Shown piece after piece: positions 7,680-14,969 of a stretch of DNA of 15,238 nucleotides. Every line of letters begins with the position of its first letter. Position 1 is the stretch's first letter. The DNA comes from JADCRZ01 sp039921525 (lineage in GTDB: Bacteria > Bacteroidota > Bacteroidia > Chitinophagales > Chitinophagaceae), in NCBI GenBank assembly GCA_039921525.1, contig JBDSBP010000234.1, positions 1 to 15,238 of the forward strand, written 5' to 3'. The position numbers were made by a program, and so were the translations under genes. The notes below the pieces were generated by a model. It made no database searches, had not been told where the DNA came from, and was given only the letters and a program-made list of their open reading frames with translations.

Positions 7680-7718
7680 CAGATCGAAATAATCAGGGTA
7701 TTTTAACTTCCTGATCTG
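7680..7718. promoter_or_regulatory. Inverted-repeat element between divergent genes
   Basis: ATCAGG at 7692-7697 and CCTGAT at 7710-7715 form perfect 6-bp arms around a 12-base spacer. CAGATC at 7680-7685 and GATCTG at 7713-7718 form a second, overlapping pair. It sits between the TIR operon and the divergent 7757 gene, next to TATCTTAG (7720-7727), a weak -7-like box for the latter. It is a candidate operator; short inverted repeats also arise by chance in AT-rich DNA. Confidence 0.3.
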
Positions 7719-7756
7719 TTATCTTAGCATAACTAATTCAGCTCATACTGTTGCAT

Positions 7757-9544
7757 ATGATATATAAAATTGTATTGCTCGTCCTTTTTGCAGGCAGTAT
7801 TTATAAGCCCCTTCACAAAAAGTATAATGATGACTATATAAACTATGAACCTGTTACCCTTTCACCTACTGAAAAGCTCATAACCAGGCAATCACTTGAT
7901 AAACTTCACGATAAATACGACCTGAAAGAAAAAATGCTCACTAAAGCACTGAGTGGGTATAATTACTATACAGATGCCGATACCGGCATTTTTCACGAGG
8001 TAAGATCATCTTTCAATTATGCCGTTGGCCTGCTTGATCTTGATGAGGAGCAATATAAACAAAGAGCCTTTGATATTATTCAAAAAACAATTTCATTGCA
8101 AGATACGGTTACCGCTTCGAGGACATGTGGTGTTTGGCCGTATTATATGGAAGAACCGCTGGCTACCAAAAAGTCACCGGCCGACTTTAATTGGGCAGAT
8201 TTCAATGGCGTGGCTTTGCTGGATATTCACATGGGCCATGAAGCAAAACTTCCCGCCGATCTAAAAGCTATAATTAGAAAATCATTGATCTATGCCGCTA
8301 AATCTACCCAGAAGCGGGATGTGCAACCCGGCTATACCAATATAGCGATTATGGGAACCTATATGACATTTATGACTTCGCATCTTTTTGATCTGCCCAA
8401 AATGAAATTCTATTCCAAAAACAGGCTGGAAATATTTTATGATTATACATTGCAAAGAGGTTTTACAGAATATAACAGTCCTACGTATACGATTACGGCT
8501 TTGGATGATCTCGAAAGAATGAAACGGCATATTGTTGATAAAGATGCCAGGCCAAAAATCGATTCACTCTATAACTTTGGATGGAGCATCATTGCAAAAC
8601 ATTTTCATAAACCTTCGGGGCAATGGGCCGGGCCACATAGCCGGACTTACAGCACCCTGCTAACGTCGTCGGTTAATGGAATTTTAAAAGAGGCATCAGG
8701 TGGAAAAATTAATCTCCCGGGTGCGATGCCGCGAAGCGATGTAAAAATCAAGCACCCCTTGCAGGCATATTTACTACCTTACTTTTTAAGTCCACAGAAT
8801 GCTGTTACCCTGAAGGAAACATTGGCCATTGATGATCCGAAAATTATCGGCACTTCTTACCTTGCCGATAAATATGCACTCTCTTCCGCAAATCGTTCCA
8901 GCCTTTGGAACCAACGCAGGCCTTTCCTGGCTTATTGGGGGAAGCCGCAAAATCCATCTTACCTGCAGGTGCGCTTCCTGCACGATCTCTATGATTTCAG
9001 TTCGGCAAGTTTTTACAGTGAACAGAAAGAAAATAATATCCTGGCTGCCATCAATTTTAGTACAAATGGGGGAGATAAACATATCAGTATCGACAAGTTG
9101 AAAGACGGTATCTTCAAAGCCAAAGATCTGCGCTTACGGTTTGAATTTGGAAATGTGGCACCTGGTAAATTAATATTGCCGGTAAATAGTGATCTGCCGT
9201 TTACGTTACAAATCGATGGACTGCAATTTAACTTGCAGCTTCTTCGCGCTGTCTTTGATCAATTCAAGGGTCATTGGGGAAAGGGTGGAGATGCCAGAGT
9301 TCCCTGGTTTGACTTCGTATTCTATGAAGGTGAAGAAAGGGATATTGATCTGACTGCTATTAACGAAGCAGTTCTTGGGTTTACTTTTCAAATAGATGAC
9401 AGCAAAAAAACATCAGATAGTGAAAACCCTGACGGGAAGATAACGCCAGCAACGTTGTCAACAGCATGGAAAGCGTTAGAAATTATTATTCCCATTAAAC
9501 CGGGGTTGCAACCTAAGAATTTGTATGGTGCAAAGTCCCGGTAG
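7757..9544 (+). CDS. Exported protein of unknown function, toroid lyase-like
   Basis: An in-frame TTG lies at 7751, but the ATG at 7757 is chosen because it directly begins the signal peptide (MIYKIVLLVLFAGS). From there the product has 595 residues. The N-terminal two thirds look alpha-helical and repetitive, with conserved-looking aromatic blocks: TCGVWPYYMEEP (about 123-134), DFNWADFNGVALLDIH (about 143-158), RGFTEYNSPTYT (234-245) and QWAGPHSRTYST (289-300). The C-terminal third is beta-rich. An alpha/alpha-toroid followed by a beta-sandwich is the layout of heparinase II/III-like and related polysaccharide lyases, and the EYNSPTY and AGPHSR blocks are the kind of conserved motif such proteins share. 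I cannot assign a substrate or confirm catalysis. It is transcribed away from the TIR operon and is probably monocistronic. Confidence 0.7.
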   Translation: MIYKIVLLVLFAGSIYKPLHKKYNDDYINYEPVTLSPTEKLITRQSLDKLHDKYDLKEKMLTKALSGYNYYTDADTGIFHEVRSSFNYAVGLLDLDEEQYKQRAFDIIQKTISLQDTVTASRTCGVWPYYMEEPLATKKSPADFNWADFNGVALLDIHMGHEAKLPADLKAIIRKSLIYAAKSTQKRDVQPGYTNIAIMGTYMTFMTSHLFDLPKMKFYSKNRLEIFYDYTLQRGFTEYNSPTYTITALDDLERMKRHIVDKDARPKIDSLYNFGWSIIAKHFHKPSGQWAGPHSRTYSTLLTSSVNGILKEASGGKINLPGAMPRSDVKIKHPLQAYLLPYFLSPQNAVTLKETLAIDDPKIIGTSYLADKYALSSANRSSLWNQRRPFLAYWGKPQNPSYLQVRFLHDLYDFSSASFYSEQKENNILAAINFSTNGGDKHISIDKLKDGIFKAKDLRLRFEFGNVAPGKLILPVNSDLPFTLQIDGLQFNLQLLRAVFDQFKGHWGKGGDARVPWFDFVFYEGEERDIDLTAINEAVLGFTFQIDDSKKTSDSENPDGKITPATLSTAWKALEIIIPIKPGLQPKNLYGAKSR

Positions 9545-9640
9545 GGCATCGTCATCAGGTTAAGAGAATTATCGATTTACAAAGTCAAAAATTAAAGTTT
9601 ATGAGACCTACGTACAACCTTAATGACATTGCCTTTTTGC

Positions 9641-10300
9641 CTAATCATGCAATTTTATTTCTCCTGCTTTATTATCCAGGTCTCGTCCAATTGACAATCC
9701 AATATTAATAGAAGGTAAATAATGGATTGCACCATATAACCCTGGTATCCCGGCATTTTCACCCGCTGCGAACTATGAAATATTTGTTCTAGGCGCATAA
9801 CCGAGAAAATCGTAGATGTGGTCAATTACTTTAACATTCTCTCCTAATATTCTTGATGCATTCTCCAATGAATGAATACTCGCCAGGCTTGCCGCGGTTA
9901 ACCCTGAAATAAAAGAATGGGTCATGCTTGCTAATGCCGCATTGGCAAATACCTGCCCATCATACCTGTTACTTTTTTCCTGTACTGTCATTTAGGGCAT
10001 CTGGAATGATTTTATGGAAAGGCTTACAGAATTATTAGATCCATATCGTACCGATTCATACAGTCCTATTCCAATGTATCTAAAATACAAACCATTCAGG
10101 AAAGAATTTCTTTCAAGTAAAAATCGTAGCTGTAATTTATCCCAGCCAACGGCTATATGAGCATCCGGAACCTGATCATTAGGGTGGTTCTAATAAATCC
10201 TTAAATTAATCTTATCACAACTGTTAATAACAGTAAAGCCAAAAATACATGCTGTGATGTAAAAAAGTTTTTTCCTGTTGTAATTTGTGTTAGTTACTAT
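9641..10300 (-). pseudogene. Remnant of a vanadium-dependent haloperoxidase-family lipoprotein gene
   Basis: Read on the minus strand in one frame, 220 codons show a lipoprotein-like leader (KLFYITACIFGFTVINSC), then the family N-terminus: IAVGWDKLQLRFLLER, YFRYIGIGLYESVRYG, then YDGQVFANAALASMTHSF and IHSLENAS. After YDFLGYAP the frame jumps to SxFAAGENAGIPGLYGAIHY and a GLSIGRDL end, which matches the C-terminal SRLYGGIHY...GL..GR block of the family. About half of the usual protein, including most catalytic residues, is therefore missing. Three in-frame stops interrupt the frame: TAG at 10190-10192, TAA at 9992-9994 and TAG at 9773-9775. The frame ends with TAG at 9641-9643. No frameshift is needed. 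The position expected for the start reads ATA (10298-10300). The longest piece left open is 72 codons (9773-9991). The family call is by eye from conserved blocks. Confidence 0.7.
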
Positions 10301-10377
10301 AACTAAGATTTCGAAAACTGTTGTTTGTTAGTTCAGTTATCTTATTTGTAGAATTAAGGAAAGTATAAATAGTATTC

Positions 10378-10926
10378 CTATTCGGGTTTTAGTAATTCTT
10401 CTACTACTTCCATTTCGCCTTCACGAACCATAATGTTCCTCCAGCGAGTTTTATCCTGCATATGCACTACGTAGCTTACCTGATTATTATTCTTTATTTC
10501 GTTAATGAAGGTTATAGAGAAACCATAAAACTCATCTTCCACCTGGGTTCTGACTTCTTTTGGTAAATACTCTACCGGGTAAAAACGTATAGTATAAAAC
10601 CAGCTGCCGTCGATATTATAAACTGCCCTGTTTTTAATAGCATTCTCGGTAAAATAAACTATGAGGCGATTAGAAGTTTTGTACCACTTTACATTTTCAG
10701 CAAGGCAAAATCTACTGGCAAAGTCTCTCACTGCTTTAGTGCTAAACTCGGATCGGCGGGCATTTTGAAAGGAATTCTTATCGAAATCCATTACAAATAG
10801 CTTTGGTTTAGCCAACAAACGAGCATTGTCTTTAAAATTATTAACTGATTGCTGTGCCTGGCTTTTGCTTATGAGTGAAAGTGATACAATGCAGGCAATA
10901 AAACCGATTAAAATATTCTTTTTCAT
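10378..10926 (-). CDS. Secreted PepSY-like protein
   Basis: The 182-residue product has a clear signal peptide ending at about SQAQ (residue 25). From about residue 65 it follows the pattern of the Bacteroidota PepSY-like (BLIP-fold) putative beta-lactamase-inhibitor-like proteins: a phenylalanine-rich helix before VKWYK, LIVYFTENA, VYNIDGSWFYTIRFYPVEYL, LPKEVRTQVEDEF, a strand pair ending VSYVVHM, then a closing strand and EVVEELL. Such proteins are periplasmic and of unknown role; members are often found next to two-component genes. Here it is divergent from the LytS/LytTR operon, and a palindrome covers its predicted promoter, which suggests it is regulated by a neighbour (inference). No enzymatic residues can be pointed out. 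The ATG at 10926 is the only good start. Confidence 0.72.
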   Translation of the reverse strand: MKKNILIGFIACIVSLSLISKSQAQQSVNNFKDNARLLAKPKLFVMDFDKNSFQNARRSEFSTKAVRDFASRFCLAENVKWYKTSNRLIVYFTENAIKNRAVYNIDGSWFYTIRFYPVEYLPKEVRTQVEDEFYGFSITFINEIKNNNQVSYVVHMQDKTRWRNIMVREGEMEVVEELLKPE

Positions 10927-10932
10927 GATGAA

Positions 10933-10958
10933 ATAGTTTTAGTGGTCACCAAAACTAT
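10933..10958. promoter_or_regulatory. 26-bp palindrome overlapping the PepSY-like gene promoter
   Basis: The arms are ATAGTTTTAGTG (10933-10944) and CACCAAAACTAT (10947-10958), which pair at 11 of 12 positions around a 2-base centre. On the minus strand it contains TAGTTTTG (10950-10957), an exact TAnnTTTG -7 box, which would start transcription about 16 nt before the ATG at 10926. On the plus strand the mirror arm reads TAGTTTTA. It could be an operator over the -7 box or a hairpin; its position over the box favours an operator. Confidence 0.5.
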
Positions 10959-10984
10959 CTAACGATTAGTCCGAAAATAATTTA

Positions 10985-11051
10985 TATCGGCAAAGCGCTT
11001 GTATCGGACAACAATTATACGATAATGTTTTATATTGTTCATTCAATATCG
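10985..11051. promoter_or_regulatory. Cluster of four TATCG motifs upstream of the LytS operon
   Basis: TATCGG occurs at 10985-10990 and 11002-11007 (17 bases apart), CGATA at 11020-11024, and TATCGAC at 11047-11053. The first two are direct repeats at a spacing near one and a half helical turns. They lie between the PepSY-like gene and the kinase operon and could bind the LytTR regulator, whose family binds spaced direct repeats. The motif is short, so chance is possible. Confidence 0.22.
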
Positions 11052-11130
11052 ACGAATGCCACCTGTCGACAAATGAATATTTTCTCCTGAAGATTTTCCT
11101 TAAATCTACCATCTGATGGAAATCGTTATC

Positions 11131-11138
11131 TATCTTTA
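11131..11138 (+). promoter_or_regulatory. Weak candidate -7 box for the LytS/LytTR operon
   Basis: TATCTTTA is one base from TAnnTTTG and ends 14 bases before the ATG at 11153. No TTG is placed at the -33 position. Confidence 0.25.
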
Positions 11139-11152
11139 TAAGCAACAATAAG

Positions 11153-12304
11153 ATGAAATTGTACGATTTCATATTCTCCAATAAGGGTTACCACGGGTTA
11201 ACCCGCCATCTGGTGTTTTGGGCCCTCTACTGTATGTATTTCTGGGCACAAAGTATAAATCCTATGGACTATAACGAATTTTTCGAGGGTTCGCCATACA
11301 GATATGCATTTATCAATCTTTGTTGTTTTATACCCGTTTGTATAGTTTCGGTTTACCTGTTTATATATCTCCTGTTGCCGGCATTTCTTACAGACAAAAG
11401 AAATTATTTGTTATTTTCGTTTGTCTTCTTTTCCTGGTTCGGATTCGTACTAATTATTAATTACTTTTTTGCAGGATTATTTCTAACTAACATTCATTAT
11501 AAAAATTATATTGAACCCGACTTTATCCATAAAATTAATTTTAGTTATGCCAATACTGTTTGGGCAATTACCATTGCATTATTATCCTTAGCTATAAAAC
11601 TTTCAAAAAACTGGTATTTGCAGCAGAGAGAAAACCTGGAAATTGCCAAAAGGAAAGCGAGAATTGAACTCCGCATCCAAAAGGCATTCATTCAACCTGC
11701 TTTTCTGTTCCGTACATTAGATAGTATTTCTTCAAAAGTTGACACCTCTTCTGAAGAGCCGGCTGCCATGATATTAAAACTTTCCGATCTACTAAGCTAT
11801 TCTCTTTATCAGGGAGATTTGGAAATGGCTCCTTTGGAAAAAGAACTGGCTTGCCTGAACGATTTTATTTCTCTTGAACAGGTAAATTTCGGCCGTTCAT
11901 CTAAAATAGATATGCGGGTAAATGGCTACACAACTAATAAATATATTCCTCCATTAGCTATCCTGGCATTGTTGCAGGAAATCATTACTATGTTAATTAG
12001 TGAAAATTTGAATTCGCACCAGGTAAGTTGCCAGGTTAATTTAGAAAACAACCACCTCATTATAAATATGTCATTTTTCAGTTTACGGAAAAACACGTTA
12101 AACTCTACGAACTGGTCTGCCATAATTCAAAATACGAGAAGCAGGTTGAATTTATTCTACTCGCAAAAAGAGTATAAAATAGAAATGACAGAGGAAAAGG
12201 GAAAAACTATTATGAAGCTTAGTATACCTTTATCTGGCAGCCCCTACAGACAAAGGAATGACTTAGACATACAACCAAATACCTTTTCCTATGAGCCTGC
12301 ATGA
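11153..12304 (+). CDS. Degenerate LytS-type histidine kinase paralogue (likely pseudokinase)
   Basis: A 383-residue membrane protein with four predicted helices (about 19-35, 51-79, 84-112 and 132-150), a linker helix, and a His_kinase/HATPase-like region. It aligns along its length with the next protein, starting from the shared opening (MKLYDFIF versus MSLHDFIF). However, the phospho-acceptor box reads FIQPAFLFRTLDS (179-191) where the paralogue has QVHPHFLFNTLNN, so both His are gone. The N-box reads ALLQEIITML where the paralogue has PFVENTFKHG, removing the Mg-ATP Asn. The glycine box is replaced by SAIIQNTRSRL. The dimerisation stretch with APLEKELACLNDFISLEQ is kept. It is uninterrupted, so it is probably maintained as a sensor or as a heterodimer partner (inference). 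Its stop overlaps the next start by 14 bp. Confidence 0.82.
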   Translation: MKLYDFIFSNKGYHGLTRHLVFWALYCMYFWAQSINPMDYNEFFEGSPYRYAFINLCCFIPVCIVSVYLFIYLLLPAFLTDKRNYLLFSFVFFSWFGFVLIINYFFAGLFLTNIHYKNYIEPDFIHKINFSYANTVWAITIALLSLAIKLSKNWYLQQRENLEIAKRKARIELRIQKAFIQPAFLFRTLDSISSKVDTSSEEPAAMILKLSDLLSYSLYQGDLEMAPLEKELACLNDFISLEQVNFGRSSKIDMRVNGYTTNKYIPPLAILALLQEIITMLISENLNSHQVSCQVNLENNHLIINMSFFSLRKNTLNSTNWSAIIQNTRSRLNLFYSQKEYKIEMTEEKGKTIMKLSIPLSGSPYRQRNDLDIQPNTFSYEPA

Positions 12305-13439
12305 CTTTATATTTACCGAGAAAACGCCATCAAAATATTTTCGGCATATAGCTTTCTGGTTAGGGAGATTGCTGTTTTCCATGTTCTGCCTAGCATATTT
12401 ATACTCCGCTAAGGCCTGGAGTTGGGGAAATATTTTAAATGAATTAAAGTTTCACTCTTTCAATGTATCACTTGCAATTGTATATACCTATATGGCTGTA
12501 TATATTCTTTACCCTGAATACCTGGGTAAGAAAAAATATGTCAAATTCTTTAGTAGCATTTTTGTACTTACAATTGTTACCTATTCATTATTTTACGTGG
12601 TTATTTCCAATCTGTGGAATTTGAATACCCAACCGTTTGATACACGAATAGTTAACATCTGGCATGCTTCAGTTTATTTTGCAACCGCAGGACCACCGGT
12701 AGTTTGTTGTTTATTTTTATTCATTAAAATGCTCAAAAATTATTACTTTCAAATGGAAAATAAGGCAACGCTCTTAAAAGAAAATGCCAATGCAGAACTT
12801 CAACTCCTAAAAGCCCAGGTACACCCTCACTTTTTATTCAATACACTTAACAATATATACTCCTTTATTCTGAATCAATCTCCCTGTACTAAAGGGTTGA
12901 TTACCAAACTATCTGATACACTTAAATATATGATCAACGACTGCGAAGGTTCATTGGTGCCTTTGGAAAAAGAATTGAAAATGATCCGGGATTATATAGG
13001 ACTTGAAAAAGTAAGATATGATGAACGTTTAAACCTGACAATAAAAATTGAGGGTGCTGCTGAAAATAAACTAATTGCTCCGTTATTTTTGATACCATTT
13101 GTAGAAAACACTTTTAAACACGGCAGCAGTAGAACGGTAACAAGTTCCTGGATAAGATTAAATATTTTGATTGAAGCAAACGATCTTCATATGGAAATCC
13201 GGAATAGCAAGCCAATACCATCCGCATCCCAAAATCGCCAGGCCGGTATCGGGTTGAAAAATGTAGAAAAAAGGTTGCAACTATTATATCCCGGCCAGCA
13301 TGAACTGATAATAAAATCCACTGATGATGAATTTTCTGTTGAGATAAAAATTCCGCTGCAACAACTTAACGTAAAAAATAATACCACACAAAATGCGGAA
13401 TATTTATTACGTGAATATCAAAGCCAAGGTTATGTTTAA
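12291..13439 (+). CDS. LytS-type sensor histidine kinase
   Basis: A 382-residue integral-membrane kinase. Four hydrophobic helices (about 19-38, 57-78, 87-107 and 126-147) lead through a helical linker to the His_kinase domain, QVHPHFLFNTLNNIY, with His180 as the expected phospho-acceptor. The conserved LVPLEKELKMIRDYIGLEKVR segment (222-242) follows. The ATP-binding part has PFVENTFKHG with Asn273 and a G-box AGIGLKNVEKRL. All catalytic motifs of this family look intact. It should autophosphorylate and pass the phosphate to the LytTR regulator that starts one base after its stop. It may also pair with the degenerate kinase whose gene overlaps its start. The stimulus is unknown, since there is no extracytoplasmic sensor domain beyond short loops. 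Confidence 0.93.
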   Translation: MSLHDFIFTEKTPSKYFRHIAFWLGRLLFSMFCLAYLYSAKAWSWGNILNELKFHSFNVSLAIVYTYMAVYILYPEYLGKKKYVKFFSSIFVLTIVTYSLFYVVISNLWNLNTQPFDTRIVNIWHASVYFATAGPPVVCCLFLFIKMLKNYYFQMENKATLLKENANAELQLLKAQVHPHFLFNTLNNIYSFILNQSPCTKGLITKLSDTLKYMINDCEGSLVPLEKELKMIRDYIGLEKVRYDERLNLTIKIEGAAENKLIAPLFLIPFVENTFKHGSSRTVTSSWIRLNILIEANDLHMEIRNSKPIPSASQNRQAGIGLKNVEKRLQLLYPGQHELIIKSTDDEFSVEIKIPLQQLNVKNNTTQNAEYLLREYQSQGYV

Positions 13440-13440
13440 T

Positions 13441-14157
13441 ATGAAAAAAATAATTTGCCTGATAGTAGATGACGAACCACCGGCCCGGGATATAATAAAA
13501 AAATATATCGGTTCAGTTTCAGCGCTGGAATTGGCAGGCACTTGCAGTAATGCAATTGAGGCATTGAATGTGCTCCAGGAACAAACTATCGATTTGCTGT
13601 TCCTGGATATCCAGATGCCAAATTTATTAGGCACCGATTTAATAAGGACACTTAAAAATCCACCCAAAGTTATTTTTACTACTGCATACCGAAAATTTGC
13701 CGTAGAAGGTTTTGATCTTGATGCCGTTGATTATTTATTAAAACCCATTTCATTTGAACGCTTTCTGAAAGCTGTGAACAAAATTATGGATATTAGTCTA
13801 AGGGTACAAGACAGTATCAGTAGCAAAGGCCGGGGAGAAAATTTCCAAAATCCGTTTATCAGTTTAAGAGCAGATAGAAAAAACATTAAAATCCCGCTCG
13901 ATGATATAGTATATGTTGAAAGCCTGAAAGATTATATTAAGGTTGTAACTACCACAAGAAATATAATAACAAAACTGTCTATTTCTTCATTGGAAGAATT
14001 GCTTCCTGGAAATAATTTTTTACGAATACACCGATCTTTCATTGTAGCAGTAAATAAAATCCAGTCGTTTACAAGTGATACGATCGAATTAGCTAATCAA
14101 AAACTGCCTATCAGCAGGATGTATAAAAATGAAGTAGAAAAGCTATTAAAAGTATAA
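13441..14157 (+). CDS. LytTR-family response regulator
   Basis: The start is set at the ATG at 13441, one base after the kinase stop. Upstream in-frame ATGs at 13393 and 13432 would add residues with no family resemblance inside the kinase gene. The 238-residue product has a receiver domain (1-120) with the acidic pair Asp10-Asp11 (VDDEPPA), phospho-acceptor Asp56 in LLFLDIQMP, Thr80-Thr81 in IFTTAYRKFA and Lys101 in YLLKPISFERF. The LytTR DNA-binding domain (about 138-238) shows LDDIVYVESLKDYIKVV, LSISSLEELLP, NFLRIHRSFIVAVNKI and LPISRMYKNEVEKLL. It should bind spaced direct repeats upstream of its targets. The divergent PepSY-like gene is a natural candidate target, but this is inference. 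Confidence 0.95.
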   Translation: MKKIICLIVDDEPPARDIIKKYIGSVSALELAGTCSNAIEALNVLQEQTIDLLFLDIQMPNLLGTDLIRTLKNPPKVIFTTAYRKFAVEGFDLDAVDYLLKPISFERFLKAVNKIMDISLRVQDSISSKGRGENFQNPFISLRADRKNIKIPLDDIVYVESLKDYIKVVTTTRNIITKLSISSLEELLPGNNFLRIHRSFIVAVNKIQSFTSDTIELANQKLPISRMYKNEVEKLLKV

Positions 14158-14199
14158 CACAGGAAGATGCTATCCAGTTACCCGATTCGAAAAGAATAA

Positions 14200-14751
14200 T
14201 TATATCACTGGCTCCTTTAAGCATGCATACACTACCAATACGAACGCAATCACTGAAGCAATAGTTCGCACTGTATGTAACCGGTTCCAGGAAATCTCAA
14301 ATTTTGCTCTCTGGCTGGCAATTTCTTCAACAGAAGCTGACTTTACATTAAACAAATCCAACGCATTGTTTAAAGGCACATTGCCAAACATGGTAATTCC
14401 AAATACCGCAACTATGTATATAGCGGTTGCAATTAATAAAATTATAAAGCGGTTGGAAGATGGTTGCCCATAATGCATATAGGTACTTATTGGCAACAAT
14501 ATTAGGGTGCCCATAAAACTAAAAAAAAACAATGGGTTTTGTATTGCCCTGTTAATGGATTGCATCGCACTAACATATTCTGTATCCGTTAAACGTCCTA
14601 ATCCCAAATTTACAGAACAGGAATACGAATACAAGAGGCCTGCTATGAGGCCTGTGCTTGTAGTAGTAATTAACAAAATAATATTTGCCATTATCATTTT
14701 CCTATAGATTGAAGACATTTTGAAAAAATTATTCTTTGTTACCGCGGACAT
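14200..14751 (-). CDS. DUF1772 family membrane protein
   Basis: A 183-residue integral-membrane protein with four predicted helices (about 20-42, 74-93, 103-121 and 162-179). The pattern is typical of DUF1772 (anthrone-oxygenase-like): a glycine-bearing first helix followed by YSYSCSVNLGLGRLTDTEYV, INRAIQNPLFFFSFMG, FGNVPLNNALDLFNV and SWNRLHTVRTIASV. The biochemical role of most bacterial members is unknown. The ATG at 14751 is given as the outer start; an ATG at 14718 (MSSIYRKMIM) also fits the family. A weak -7-like box TATCTTCG on the minus strand at 14763-14770 would suit that inner start better. It is convergent with the kinase operon, and I see no clear terminator in the 42-bp spacer. 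Confidence 0.85.
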   Translation of the reverse strand: MSAVTKNNFFKMSSIYRKMIMANIILLITTTSTGLIAGLLYSYSCSVNLGLGRLTDTEYVSAMQSINRAIQNPLFFFSFMGTLILLPISTYMHYGQPSSNRFIILLIATAIYIVAVFGITMFGNVPLNNALDLFNVKSASVEEIASQRAKFEISWNRLHTVRTIASVIAFVLVVYACLKEPVI

Positions 14752-14908
14752 TTTCGCTTGTCCGAAGATACCAAAAATTACTATTTCCTTAAGGCTTCAT
14801 AAACCGAAAAATATAATTAGACGTTTTACTTGTTTGAAATTATATTTAATACTCAGGCGAATAAAAACACCTGCTACTAACAGTATAGTGAATATGGTAA
14901 ATTTCACA

Positions 14909-14926
14909 GTAAATAATTTTATTTAC
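14909..14926. repeat. 18-bp AT-rich palindrome
   Basis: GTAAATAA at 14909-14916 and TTATTTAC at 14919-14926 are perfect 8-bp arms around TT. It lies just upstream of a -7-like box at 14933. No other feature is visible in 14771-14908. Confidence 0.3.
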
Positions 14927-14932
14927 AAAAAT

Positions 14933-14940
14933 TACCTTTG
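14933..14940 (+). promoter_or_regulatory. Candidate -7 box (TACCTTTG) near the efflux remnant
   Basis: TACCTTTG is an exact TAnnTTTG match pointing toward the remnant that starts about 30 bases downstream. No -33 TTG is visible at the expected spacing. It may be the orphaned promoter of a gene that has been lost. Confidence 0.4.
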
Positions 14941-14969
14941 GCACAAACACTATAACTGATAGAATACAT

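Noticed and set aside
9773..9991. 72-residue frame as an independent small gene
   Set aside because: The flanking sequence in the same frame continues the haloperoxidase-family similarity on both sides of its start and stop, so it is a piece of the remnant.
9641..10300. Stop-codon readthrough or reassigned stops
   Set aside because: All other genes in the window end normally at TAA, TAG and TGA, and the middle half of the protein with its catalytic residues is missing, so decay is the simpler reading.
13393..13440. Upstream start for the LytTR regulator at 13393
   Set aside because: It would overlap the kinase gene and add 16 residues without family resemblance; the ATG at 13441 begins exactly at the receiver domain.
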